In this document: piece after piece, positions 22,744 to 30,943 of the stretch
How the letters are laid out: each line of letters begins with the position of its first letter
How positions within the stretch are numbered: the stretch's first letter is position 1
Source of the DNA: Candidatus Moraniibacteriota bacterium
Lineage (GTDB): Bacteria > Patescibacteriota > Minisyncoccia > CAIUEV01
DNA length: 33,007 bases
Reading direction: 5' to 3'
NCBI GenBank assembly: GCA_016867255.1
Contig: VGKB01000004.1
Coordinates: 1-33,007, forward strand
Translations under genes and position numbers: made by a program
The notes under the pieces: model-generated
The model's input: the letters and a program-made list of their open reading frames with translations, nothing else
The model's database searches: none
Told to the model about the DNA's origin: nothing

Positions 22744-23391
22744 TTATTCAAATCGGAACGATTCCAGAATTTTTTGCCGCGCTTCGCCAATAGACGATTC
22801 GGCGGAATCAAGGCCGGTGAATTCAAAGTAAACTACCGCCCCCAGATCGCTTCTCAGGTACACCTGTTTTTTTACCTTGCCGTTTTCGTCAAAATAAATC
22901 ACGTGGGCCGGAAGGCCGTTTATGGTTTCTGCTTCGCTTTTCAGCTTGGTTTTGGGATGCCAGCGGACGATGTCTTTATCAAAACATCTGGCGTCACATC
23001 CTCTTCTATAAACCCAGACGGACTGTTCAAAATTATCTTTGCCGGAAATCAAATATCCGTCCGTGCTCATGCCGTTGCCGAGTGCGTGGCGATTAACCTT
23101 GGTGCCGGGCGGGTGGGCAAAGGAAAAGTAATATTCCTTGCTTTCAAAGATCGGCCAGCCGTCTTCATTAGCGGTTTTGTTTTTATTGGAGTTTGTTACT
23201 GATTGATTAGTATTTTTAGGGACTGTCTTGGGAGGAGATGGTTTAGGTTGATAATAATTAGTGAACAAAAAATAGACCGCTAGCCCTGCCGTTACTACCA
23301 ACGCAATAGTCGCGATACCAACTATAATTGGCAGTAAAACCTTCCAGCCACTGTTTTGATTGTTTTTTTGCGGATTTTGTTTTTTCGGCAC
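22744..23391 (-). CDS. Membrane-anchored PsbP-like protein
   Basis: The 215-residue product has a short basic cytoplasmic end, one membrane segment (about 17-43), an Asn/Lys/Pro-rich spacer (48-75) and an exported domain beginning WPIFESKEYYFSFAHPPG. This opening, with an aromatic-rich strand followed by P-G, is the pattern of the PsbP/MOG1-like fold that recurs in this window at 24638, 28713 and 29865. Two Cys (RRGCDARC) may form a disulphide. The start is GTG at 23391. No specific function known. Confidence 0.7.
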   Translation of the reverse strand: MPKKQNPQKNNQNSGWKVLLPIIVGIATIALVVTAGLAVYFLFTNYYQPKPSPPKTVPKNTNQSVTNSNKNKTANEDGWPIFESKEYYFSFAHPPGTKVNRHALGNGMSTDGYLISGKDNFEQSVWVYRRGCDARCFDKDIVRWHPKTKLKSEAETINGLPAHVIYFDENGKVKKQVYLRSDLGAVVYFEFTGLDSAESSIGEARQKILESFRFE

Positions 23392-23461
23392 GGGAAAATA
23401 GATATTGAAAGATTTTCCTTATTCTACCACGAAGATATGTTTTATGTTTAAAAAACCAAAA

Positions 23462-24487
23462 TTAGTTATCAGTTATTTCTACGGTCTGGCAGTTTTTTTG
23501 CATCCGCAGAGGAATTTCTTGGAATTCCATCGTATAATCCTTCGGATTTACCCAAACTTTTACCGCCAGCCCCTTTTGGGTTTCCGGACTGAAATATTGG
23601 TCAAAAATAAAATTTCCCAGCGAGTAGTAGATTTTTTTCCCTTGGTACTCTTCGCTGTTTTGGATGACGTGCGGATGAGCGCCGATTATTAAATCGGCGC
23701 CGGCGTCAACGAATTCACGGGCCAAATTGCGAATTGCCGGTTCCGGATTGCCGGTCCGATATTCCGTTCCCCAGTGGGTATATACAATTGTTACTCCGGA
23801 TTGTTCTTCTGTCTCGCGAATATCTGCTAAAGCTCGTTCGCGCGATCCATTGGCGGCGTAGTTGTAATTTACGAAAAATAGTTTCAGACCATCTATTTCC
23901 TTTGTCAGTGTTTCCGAGTTGTCCGCGCTGATGTCGCCGAAATGCTCCACTTTGGCCGCGTCCAGATATTTTTTGGTTTGCGCAATGCCTTCCGCGCCGA
24001 AATTAAAGATGTGATTATTGCCCAGATTGACTATCTTGATTTGGTAAGCGGCTAAAGTCTTGGCCAAACTCGGGTCAAAAGTGAAAATAAAGTTGTTTTT
24101 GGTGTCAATTTTTGAGCCGACGCTGACCGATTTGTTATCGGTAATAGGGCCTTCAAGGTTTGCAACGGACAGATCGCTTTCGGTGAGCAAGTTTTTTATT
24201 TTTTCGAAAATAAAATCGTTGCCTTGCTTTTCGGCTGCCTGGCGAATATGCCGGTCGAACATTACATCACCAAGAAAGAGGATTGATAAGGGATGGGGTG
24301 AGTTTTCGCCGTAGGCGCCTTCTATAGGCAAGTTCGCCTCTGGTGAAGAATCGTCTTTGACGAGAACCGGGTAGGCCGGGTTAGAATTTTCGTTTTTGAA
24401 TACGGTTGCGGTATTTTGGTTGCAGCCGCCAAGCAACACTAAGGAAGCTATTACAAGGAACAAGTTTAAAATTTTAATAAGTTTCAT
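23462..24487 (-). CDS. CapA-like lipoprotein (poly-gamma-glutamate synthesis/metallophosphatase type)
   Basis: The 341-residue product has a lipobox ending at C22 (SLVLLGGC), so it is a lipoprotein. The body shows CapA/PGA_cap signatures: FLGDVMFDR near 72, NLEGPI, LGNNHIFNFG, THWGTEY and IIGAHPHVIQ, a calcineurin-like metallophosphoesterase fold. CapA takes part in poly-gamma-glutamate capsule export; related CapA proteins act on other envelope polymers, and no capBC genes are near, so the substrate is open. ATG at 24487. It is 70 bp upstream of the PsbP-like gene and likely in the same minus-strand direction of transcription. Confidence 0.92.
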   Translation of the reverse strand: MKLIKILNLFLVIASLVLLGGCNQNTATVFKNENSNPAYPVLVKDDSSPEANLPIEGAYGENSPHPLSILFLGDVMFDRHIRQAAEKQGNDFIFEKIKNLLTESDLSVANLEGPITDNKSVSVGSKIDTKNNFIFTFDPSLAKTLAAYQIKIVNLGNNHIFNFGAEGIAQTKKYLDAAKVEHFGDISADNSETLTKEIDGLKLFFVNYNYAANGSRERALADIRETEEQSGVTIVYTHWGTEYRTGNPEPAIRNLAREFVDAGADLIIGAHPHVIQNSEEYQGKKIYYSLGNFIFDQYFSPETQKGLAVKVWVNPKDYTMEFQEIPLRMQKNCQTVEITDN

Positions 24488-24610
24488 GAAATTTTACCAA
24501 ATAATATTTGTTGGTTAGAATGGGAAACAAATGATACCGGTGCCCAGCGTTGGATAACAATAAAGCGGGGAAACTTTCTATTCAGTAATCGGGAACTTAG
24601 TACTTCTTTG

Positions 24611-24616
24611 TATAAT
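24611..24616 (+). promoter_or_regulatory. -10 box upstream of the three-TM protein gene
   Basis: A perfect TATAAT 21 bp before the ATG at 24638. No matching -35 box was found, so the assignment is tentative. Confidence 0.35.
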
Positions 24617-24637
24617 GATTAACTTTAATAAACCAAA

Positions 24638-25528
24638 ATGTCTACCAAAGGAGAAAAAAAAGAACCTCAAGCGCCGTCCGCTCCGACGGCTTCCACACCA
24701 GCTCTTGCTAAGGGCAACAGCCCGGCTCCCATAATTGCTCTGGTGCTGGGTATTGTGGGCTTAGTATTTTCTTTTGGTTCAGGCAAGTTTTTGCTGGTCT
24801 TGGCTTTTCTTTTGACTTTGGCGGCCGTAATATTGGGCTTTGTCGTGCTGAAAGAGAAAAAGGGAGTGGCGATCGCGGCAATTGTGCTGGGAATAATCGG
24901 GCTGCTTTTTTCGGTAACCGGTTTTTTAAGAGGCGATAAAAAAGGAGAATTAAAGCCGGAAGCCGCGACACAGGAGAACAAAGCGAATATAAACGGCAAC
25001 AACAATAATGCTCAAGCGGTGGTGCCGACCAATAGTAACGCCGCCCAAACCGTGGCGGAAATTGCTTTGGGCAAGACTTTTAGCGACGCCGGTTTGGGTT
25101 ATTCCATCAATTATCCCTCCGATTGGGAATCTCAAAAGACTGAGGCCGCGGTGGAGTTTAAGAATAGCAGCGGGATGATTTTTCGCGTTCAGAACGCGCT
25201 GTTCAAATCCCGCGGCGGGGCGTACGAAAATCTTGACGACGCGGTGGCGAAATTAAAGGAAACCATCAAACAAACCGATCCCAACGCTAAATTCGGTCAA
25301 GAGAACGAAATCAGCCACGATTTAGTAGACGGAACCAGCATGCCGGGCAAAGGGATGGAAGTTGAAATGAAAGCGGCGGGGACAACTTATAAAGGAGTGA
25401 TGGTGGCCCTTTCTTACTTGAAAGGCAGCGTTTTTTATGTGGTTGAATATTACGCTCCGGCTGACAAATACGCTGAGGTTACCAAAATCGCGGCGGCCAT
25501 GATTCAATCCTGGAAAGTAGGAAAATAA
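24638..25528 (+). CDS. Three-helix membrane protein with PsbP-like domain
   Basis: The 296-residue product has an N-terminal Pro/Ala-rich segment, three hydrophobic helices (about 30-48, 50-71 and 75-98), in the style of DUF4190 proteins, then an Asn-rich linker (115-140) and a C-terminal domain starting GLGYSINYPSDWESQ, the PsbP/MOG1-like opening. The domain would face outside the membrane. ATG at 24638. It stands alone between the divergent CapA-like gene and the convergent speE-like gene. Function unknown; such proteins are abundant in this lineage. Confidence 0.75.
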   Translation: MSTKGEKKEPQAPSAPTASTPALAKGNSPAPIIALVLGIVGLVFSFGSGKFLLVLAFLLTLAAVILGFVVLKEKKGVAIAAIVLGIIGLLFSVTGFLRGDKKGELKPEAATQENKANINGNNNNAQAVVPTNSNAAQTVAEIALGKTFSDAGLGYSINYPSDWESQKTEAAVEFKNSSGMIFRVQNALFKSRGGAYENLDDAVAKLKETIKQTDPNAKFGQENEISHDLVDGTSMPGKGMEVEMKAAGTTYKGVMVALSYLKGSVFYVVEYYAPADKYAEVTKIAAAMIQSWKVGK

Positions 25529-25640
25529 AGCGCAGAATAGAAAGTGCAAAAAACAAAGAATAAAGGGCGAGACTCAGAGAACAAAACCAGTCCTTAGCTG
25601 TGTGATTAAAGGTGTAAAGTACAAATAGACGGTTGCAAAA

Positions 25641-26519
25641 CTAGAGTTTTTTCTCCTTTTTTTGAAGATAGGGAGAGAAAGTAAAAAGGGAACGGAATAC
25701 GCGTCCGCTAATAAGTTTTAGTTTGTTTTTAAGCCCCCGCGCCCTGATTTTCCTGTCAACTTCCTGCTCAGAGATTTCTTGGGGATTGATTTTTTTGTGG
25801 GGGAAGGCCAGAAGAAACCCCCAGACATTGGAGAAATACGGCATGAAATAGCGGTAAGAGTAAACCGCAGGGAAAATAGTTTGCAGGAGTCTTTTCAATT
25901 TAAAATGTTTCTTGTATTCCAATTCAGTTATCTCTGAAGAATGCATAGCCAGGACGCCTTCCGGTCTTAGATGTTTTTTAATGAGAGAATAAAAGTCTTT
26001 TTGGGATTTTATGGCTTTCGCGCCAAGGTCAAAAAACTCTACATCGGTGATGTCGGAAATAATAAGGTCGTATTCTTCATTGGAGTCGTTCAAGAAATTG
26101 CCGGCACTGTCTGTCACGAATTTTATTTTGGGATTATTGAAAGATCCTTGATGCACCTCCGGAAAGTGTTTTTTGAAAACTTTTACCACTTCCCTGTCAA
26201 TGTCAAGGGAAGTAATTTTGGCTACATTTTTGTATTTTAAGAGTTCCCGGGCCGTGGCGCCTTCGCCGGTGCCCAAGATCAAAATGTCCAGTTTCTTCTT
26301 TTCGGGGAGCAGCAGCATGGCAGGATGGATAAGGCATTCATGATAAACCCACTCGTCTTTTTCGGAACTTTGAGGGATGCCGTTAATGGAACAGCTTTTA
26401 CCAAAAAACTCCAAATCCATTATCTCAATTGTCTGGAAAGGGGTAGTTTTTTTCAGCAGCGTCTTTTTCTTTTTGAAATGGGGATGAACATAAGGCAGGT
26501 ATTTATCAACGTACCACAT
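25641..26519 (-). CDS. speE: Spermidine synthase-like aminopropyltransferase
   Basis: From the ATG at 26519 the product has 292 residues. It matches the polyamine aminopropyltransferase fold: WVYHECLIHPAML (from about 58), the SAM/dcSAM loop LGTGEGATARE (about 82-92), SLDID (104-108) and the catalytic-loop IISDITD (153-159), whose first Asp is the likely base. A longer version from TTG 26540 would overlap the upstream gene; the ATG, 10 bp after the upstream stop, is more natural. The upstream gene encodes an enzyme type that uses methylthioadenosine, the by-product of this reaction, which supports the assignment. The basic C-terminal tail ends at TAG beside a TTTTGCAACC motif shared with the MITE-like element. 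Confidence 0.85.
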   Translation of the reverse strand: MWYVDKYLPYVHPHFKKKKTLLKKTTPFQTIEIMDLEFFGKSCSINGIPQSSEKDEWVYHECLIHPAMLLLPEKKKLDILILGTGEGATARELLKYKNVAKITSLDIDREVVKVFKKHFPEVHQGSFNNPKIKFVTDSAGNFLNDSNEEYDLIISDITDVEFFDLGAKAIKSQKDFYSLIKKHLRPEGVLAMHSSEITELEYKKHFKLKRLLQTIFPAVYSYRYFMPYFSNVWGFLLAFPHKKINPQEISEQEVDRKIRARGLKNKLKLISGRVFRSLFTFSPYLQKKEKKL

Positions 26520-26524
26520 AAGGT

Positions 26525-26550
26525 AAATTTCAAATTTCAAATTTCAAATT
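26525..26550. repeat. Heptamer tandem repeat at the mtaD/speE junction
   Basis: AAATTTC is repeated 3.7 times. It encodes the last residues (NLKFEI) of the upstream protein and its TGA stop, so changes in copy number would alter the C-terminus and the spacing to the next gene. Confidence 0.85.
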
Positions 26551-27549
26551 GAATATCTCGTTAGCGTGTTTTTCGTATAGAATGTGAGGATGTTTGAAAT
26601 TATCTATTTCCTTTTCAATCTCGGCAATTCCGCGGCCTTCTATCTCGGAAAATCCCAAAGCGCGCATGCCATTTACGCTCATCATTTTGAGGACGGTTTT
26701 GACGTCCAAGACTGTCGGATCAAGGTGCAGCCCTTTTTGCAGGAGAGCGGCGAACTTTCCCGCTTCCCAAATGTCCAGCCGGTTGGAGCTGGCGGCGCCG
26801 TCGGTGCCCAAAGCCACATTAACCCCGGCTTTTAGGAGTTCAGCCACGGGGGCGATGCCGGAGCCGAGCTTCAAGTTGCTTAATGGGCAGTGCACCACGT
26901 GGGAGCCGGCGCGGGCCAGAATCTTAATATCTCTGCTAGTCAGCCAAACGCAATGGGCGAGAACTGTCCTGTTATCCAAGACGCCTAATTTGTTCAAATA
27001 CTCCACCGGCGTAGCTTTGTTGGCTTTCCGGCAGTCGTCAAATTCTTTTTTGGTTTCCGCCAAGTGAAGGTAAAAGACGGTGTTATATTTTTTGGCCAGC
27101 CGCTTGGCTTTCACCAGATTTTCCGCGCAGACGGTGTAAATGGTGTGAGTAATTACGCCGATTTTTACGAAGGGATGTTTTCGGTGCTCTTTTAGTTGTC
27201 TTTCCAAAATTTTAAAAGCTTCGTCCGGTGTTTTGTAGCTGGGGGCGGGGAAATCCACTAACGGTTCGCCCAGTAGGGCGGACATTTTTAGCTCCTCCGC
27301 GGCGCGGATAACCTCATCCTGAAAAAAGTACATGTCGGCAAAAGCGCGAATGCCGTTGCGGCGCATTTCCCGAAGGGCTTTTTTACTGTGGCGGTATACG
27401 AACTGCGGATTTAGTCTGGCTCTTTCCATGGGCCAAATGTGGTCTTCCAGCCAATTCCTAAGCGGCAGGTCTTCCGCCGTTCCCCGAAAAGCCACCATTG
27501 CGGCGTGAGTGTGGGCGTTAACCAGGGGAAGATTAAGCTTGATTTTCAT
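26530..27549 (-). CDS. Compact MTA/SAH deaminase-like amidohydrolase
   Basis: The 339-residue product has the metal site of the MtaD/ATZ-type amidohydrolases: HTH at 13-15, H162 with E165 (LHLAET), H199 (LAHCVWL) and D250 (LGTDGAASSN). MtaD-type enzymes deaminate methylthioadenosine and S-adenosylhomocysteine. It is about 90 residues shorter than usual; the HxH motif begins at residue 13 instead of about 60, so the N-terminal part of the beta-sandwich domain is missing. ATG at 27549. The next gene, 10 bp on, is a spermidine-synthase-like enzyme that releases methylthioadenosine, so both probably act in one polyamine/by-product route. A related deaminase for another substrate is possible. Confidence 0.82.
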   Translation of the reverse strand: MKIKLNLPLVNAHTHAAMVAFRGTAEDLPLRNWLEDHIWPMERARLNPQFVYRHSKKALREMRRNGIRAFADMYFFQDEVIRAAEELKMSALLGEPLVDFPAPSYKTPDEAFKILERQLKEHRKHPFVKIGVITHTIYTVCAENLVKAKRLAKKYNTVFYLHLAETKKEFDDCRKANKATPVEYLNKLGVLDNRTVLAHCVWLTSRDIKILARAGSHVVHCPLSNLKLGSGIAPVAELLKAGVNVALGTDGAASSNRLDIWEAGKFAALLQKGLHLDPTVLDVKTVLKMMSVNGMRALGFSEIEGRGIAEIEKEIDNFKHPHILYEKHANEIFNLKFEI

Positions 27550-27797
27550 AATTTAGAATTTGAATTTTCGTATTTCAGTTTTATAGTACACATAATAAAA
27601 TAATTGCCCAAAAACAAAAATGTGCACTAAAACAAAAATTGCTCAAGAAAAAAGTGGATGTCCAAAAGGGGCTAATACCGTCAGGGTTTTTGCCAGCCAC
27701 GCCACTTGCGGCACAAAAAATCTAATAAAGAGGATAACCCGGAGATAAAAGCAAGGGGAAAATGAGGAGGAAAGTTAACTTCGGGTGGTAGAGTAAA

Positions 27798-27822
27798 AAA
27801 GACCCGCCAAAAGCGGGTCTTT
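27798..27822 (-). terminator. Terminator of the L,D-transpeptidase gene
   Basis: AAAGACCCGC and GCGGGTCTTT form a perfect 10-bp stem with a 5-nt loop, followed by a T-run on the minus strand. The rest of 27550-27797 shows nothing else that I recognise. Confidence 0.9.
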
Positions 27823-27846
27823 GCGTGCGCTTGTTTGGCCGGTCCG

Positions 27847-28335
27847 TCACGGTATTACGGTGACGGAATCGCCAATCTTGACCGTCCGGAAGATCCGGGC
27901 GGCGTCCTCCTCGCGCAGGCGCACACAGCCACGCGAAGAGGGTTTCGGGCGGACCTCTCCTACATGGAGAAAGTGCCCGCCGACTGAAAACTGGACGGAG
28001 TACGGCATTGGCACTCCGCCATGTCTCCTTGAAAAGTATCGCTGGGCTTTCATCAGGACCCGAAACTTCCCTCGCGGGGTTTCAAATCCCCTGGCACCGG
28101 TGCAGACCGGCCCCCAGAAAGAAAGCTTGCCCCGCTCGTAGAAGCCAAAGTGCTGAGTCTTGAGAAAGACTCGCACTTCTCTTGGCTCCCGGGAAGAAAC
28201 TCTCTCGGGAACCGACTTACCCCGCGCCGTTACGGTACAGAGCGGCGCGGTGCCGGCCCAAACGATACTGTTTGTTGCGACAAAGAAAACCAATCCTTCC
28301 AAAAGAACGAAAACAAATGAGCTTTTTTTTCTCAT
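27847..28335 (-). CDS. Secreted L,D-transpeptidase (YkuD family)
   Basis: The 162-residue product has a signal peptide (1-27) and a compact YkuD domain. The catalytic signature is SSRGCVRL (133-140) with C137 as the nucleophile; H121 or H124 (HFLH) is the base. TPRGKFRV near 86-93 is also typical. The family forms 3-3 cross-links in peptidoglycan or attaches proteins to it. I choose the ATG at 28335, preceded by AAAGG at good spacing and followed by a perfect signal sequence, rather than the TTG 39 bp upstream. It is GC-richer and has a good terminator, so it is its own unit. Confidence 0.92.
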   Translation of the reverse strand: MRKKSSFVFVLLEGLVFFVATNSIVWAGTAPLCTVTARGKSVPERVSSREPREVRVFLKTQHFGFYERGKLSFWGPVCTGARGFETPRGKFRVLMKAQRYFSRRHGGVPMPYSVQFSVGGHFLHVGEVRPKPSSRGCVRLREEDAARIFRTVKIGDSVTVIP

Positions 28336-28712
28336 TGTCTTGCCTTTCGGAAGTTTGGTAAAGAGGCGGAGCAAAAACTTGCCTCAGGATGGCTTTTTGA
28401 AGTGGGGCAAACATTTAAAATAACTTCCACCAAAAAAAGCCAGCCCGAAGCTCGCTTTTTACTGAAAACATTACAATTATACACCTTTTCAGGCAAAAAG
28501 TCAAGATTAGTGTCGCGCAATATAGTACTAAAAGTTGGGCGCTTGGACTTTTATTATTTTTTGTGTTATCTTTAATAAAAGTTTCTTTATTTAGTGATAC
28601 AAAAAGACAAAGATAAAATAAGGTTAAGAGCAGGTGGAGTTTAGGTTTTCTAATTTCACCGTTTTCTTTTTTGGTGTTTTGTTTAACCTCCATATCATTT
28701 TAAAAGCGTAAA
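28336..28712. other. AT-rich intergenic region
   Basis: 377 bp between divergent genes. A 92-codon minus-strand frame here lacks an SD and any family resemblance. No RNA gene or clear promoter recognised. Confidence 0.4.
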
Positions 28713-29828
28713 GTGGCAAAAAAACAGAAAAAGATTAAAAAGAAAAGAGAAAAAGAGAAAAATAAGAAAAATAAACCAAAGGGCAAGTCAAAAGATAAGG
28801 TCTCGAAGCTGAAGGTCCAGAAGCTGGGGATTGATACAGATCCCGAGCGGCGGGAAATTTGGAAGCGGAATCTGGTGCTGGGAGGGATAATCGTGGTTCT
28901 CGCTTTGCTAAATATTTGGCTTTTCTCTTACCGCCGGGAAAATGGCCAGAATCTGGAATCGGAAGTCAGGCAGATCGCCGAACCGGCCGAGAGTGAATCG
29001 CAGGAGGATAGGAAACCAACTGATATGGAGCCGATTGAGAACAAAGAATGGGGCGGGGTCAGCGAAACGGAGAAAGATAGGATAAGACAGGCATTGCTCC
29101 GAAAAATAACGGAGAAGTGGGCAACGTACAAAAACACGGCTTACAACTTTGAGCTCAAATACCCGGATAATTGGGCCAAGCCGGCAGTGGAAAACGCGGC
29201 CGGCGCGGAGCTAAAATACAAAACGAAAATTGCCTTCAGGGATACCGGCATGGGGCCGGAAGCCGGCCAAAAAGGATTTGATATCTATATTTACCGTTTG
29301 CCAAGGGGTGTTAGGAACATTAGCGCTGATTACTCCAATAATCTTAACTTAAAAGATGGCGTGAATGAAGAATTCGGCCGATGCAAGGAAATCGGGACTG
29401 CCAGTGTGGGGAGCGCAAAGTATCCGGCGATGAAAATCTACGCTTTAGCAAGCGATCCCTGTTATAAAGAATCTTATTTTTATCTTTTGCAGAGAGGCGG
29501 AAACGCTTTTGAAATAGTGCCGGTGCCGGCTGGCGGATTTGGCTATGAAAACTATGACGGAGCCAGAGAGGTTGGAGAAACTTTGCCGGAGTTTGACAAT
29601 ATTCTTGCCACCTGGAAATTCACGGCGGGGGCTGGCGCTGTCCGTAAAGCGGTGCCGAGAATTACCGCGCCCAAACCGCTGGCGGAAACCAGAATCGTAA
29701 GTGGCAAGAGAGTATGCGCCAAGAAAAACGACAAGCCGCGTAAGAGCAAGACGAACAAAAAGAAGCATATGGATATGGAATGCTGTCTGGATCCGGACGA
29801 GTATCCTAATCCGTGGTGCAGCTATTAA
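28713..29828 (+). CDS. Membrane-anchored PsbP-like protein with Cys-rich tail (paralogue 1)
   Basis: From GTG 28713 the product has 371 residues: a very basic Lys-rich cytoplasmic end (1-50), one membrane segment (54-72), an acidic linker, a PsbP-like exported domain (about 135-310; YNFELKYPDNWAKP) and a 37-residue tail. The tail begins CAKKN, then Lys-rich sequence, HMD, a CC pair, DPDE, PNP and a final CSY. The next gene has the same order and a nearly identical tail, so they are tandem paralogues. The tail is probably exported and could bind metal or form disulphides; I know of no named family for it. Confidence 0.8.
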   Translation: MAKKQKKIKKKREKEKNKKNKPKGKSKDKVSKLKVQKLGIDTDPERREIWKRNLVLGGIIVVLALLNIWLFSYRRENGQNLESEVRQIAEPAESESQEDRKPTDMEPIENKEWGGVSETEKDRIRQALLRKITEKWATYKNTAYNFELKYPDNWAKPAVENAAGAELKYKTKIAFRDTGMGPEAGQKGFDIYIYRLPRGVRNISADYSNNLNLKDGVNEEFGRCKEIGTASVGSAKYPAMKIYALASDPCYKESYFYLLQRGGNAFEIVPVPAGGFGYENYDGAREVGETLPEFDNILATWKFTAGAGAVRKAVPRITAPKPLAETRIVSGKRVCAKKNDKPRKSKTNKKKHMDMECCLDPDEYPNPWCSY

Positions 29829-29864
29829 ATTATAGTAATGGGTAATGGTACTTAACATATAAAA

Positions 29865-30860
29865 ATGAAAAGAAAAAAATTGGGCGTTCGCCAGCTGCAT
29901 CGTCATCTGAAAAAGCATCTTAAAAAACACTTGGCGCGGTACAGAAAGTTTAGAAAAAGGCGGCCGCACGCACATAAGGTGATAGTCTTAATGAGCGTAA
30001 CAATCCCCTTGATTCTAGGTTTAGTGTTTTTTGGTAGCGGCTCGCTGTTTCTGTACGAAAGCTACCAAGACCAGCTGAGCGAGATGCAGAAACAGGAAAT
30101 AACGGTTGATTTGCCCAATGTGCCGGACGATACGGCCAGTTGGAAAACTTACCAGGACGCGGCAACCAAATTTTCAGTTAAATATATTCCGCGTTGGGAC
30201 GAACCAAAAGTGGATACGGGAAGCGGGAAAAAATATGAGCGGAAAATTACTTTCTCTAACGGCTTGGATGCCGCCAGCGAGCAATTTAAAGGTTTTGAAG
30301 TTTATGTTTACAATGCCAATCTGTATCCCGGCCCGGCCAAAACGGGCAACCTGGTGCCCAAGGAAGATACTTACCAAAAAAACCGTTGCGATCAGCTGGA
30401 GTTTCCGGAAGCGGTGGTGGGCGAAGGAGATTATCCCGCTCAAGAAGTAGAAGTAGATTCACAAAATCGTTGCTTTGGGGAGGCTTATTTTTTCAGCGTG
30501 ACGCGGGGAGGCTACACCTACAACATAGTGCCGCTGGTCAATTTCAAGGGCGACAACCCGTTTGGCGGCGGAAAGAAATCGGAAGTGATTTTGGGGTTTC
30601 CCAAGTTTTTTGAGATTCTTTCCACTGTCGTGATTCCAGAACCGGAAAAATCTAAGGCAGAGGAGCCAACCAAACCAACCGTTAGCCAGAAAGTAATCAA
30701 AAAGGCTGTAGAACCCAAACCTAAGCGCGTGTTGGTTTCCAAGGCCAGTTGTGCCAAGAAAAACCATAAGGGCAAAAAGAGTAAAACGAAAGGCCGCCAT
30801 ATGGATGAGGATTGCTGTATGGATCCGGACGAATCACCCAACCCGCGCTGCCAGTACTAG
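29865..30860 (+). CDS. Membrane-anchored PsbP-like protein with Cys-rich tail (paralogue 2)
   Basis: 331 residues, starting at ATG 29865, 36 bp after paralogue 1. His/Lys/Arg-rich cytoplasmic segment (RQLHRHLKKHLKKHLAR, 9-25), one membrane helix (39-64), PsbP-like domain (about 98-265; TKFSVKYIPRWDEP), Lys/Pro linker, and the tail (296-331) CAKKN ... HMD ... CC-M-DPDE-S-PNP-R-CQY. Domain layout and tail match paralogue 1, while the cytoplasmic ends differ, which suggests duplication followed by divergence of the cytoplasmic side. Function unknown. Confidence 0.8.
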   Translation: MKRKKLGVRQLHRHLKKHLKKHLARYRKFRKRRPHAHKVIVLMSVTIPLILGLVFFGSGSLFLYESYQDQLSEMQKQEITVDLPNVPDDTASWKTYQDAATKFSVKYIPRWDEPKVDTGSGKKYERKITFSNGLDAASEQFKGFEVYVYNANLYPGPAKTGNLVPKEDTYQKNRCDQLEFPEAVVGEGDYPAQEVEVDSQNRCFGEAYFFSVTRGGYTYNIVPLVNFKGDNPFGGGKKSEVILGFPKFFEILSTVVIPEPEKSKAEEPTKPTVSQKVIKKAVEPKPKRVLVSKASCAKKNHKGKKSKTKGRHMDEDCCMDPDESPNPRCQY

Positions 30861-30943
30861 TTAAAATCAAAGAGCAAAAGTCAAAAGACAAATATTTTAT
30901 ATCTGCCAAAGGCGGACGGATTGTCCAGATTAAAATATATTTT

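Noticed and set aside
26520-26540. TTG start of the speE-like gene at 26540
   Set aside because: It would overlap the upstream gene; ATG 26519 lies 10 bp after the upstream stop and begins the conserved region naturally.
28336-28374. TTG start of the L,D-transpeptidase at 28374
   Set aside because: It places 13 residues ahead of a classical signal peptide; ATG 28335 has an AAAGG at proper spacing.
28415-28693. 92-codon minus-strand frame in the AT-rich intergenic region
   Set aside because: No SD, no family pattern, low-complexity composition; probably chance.
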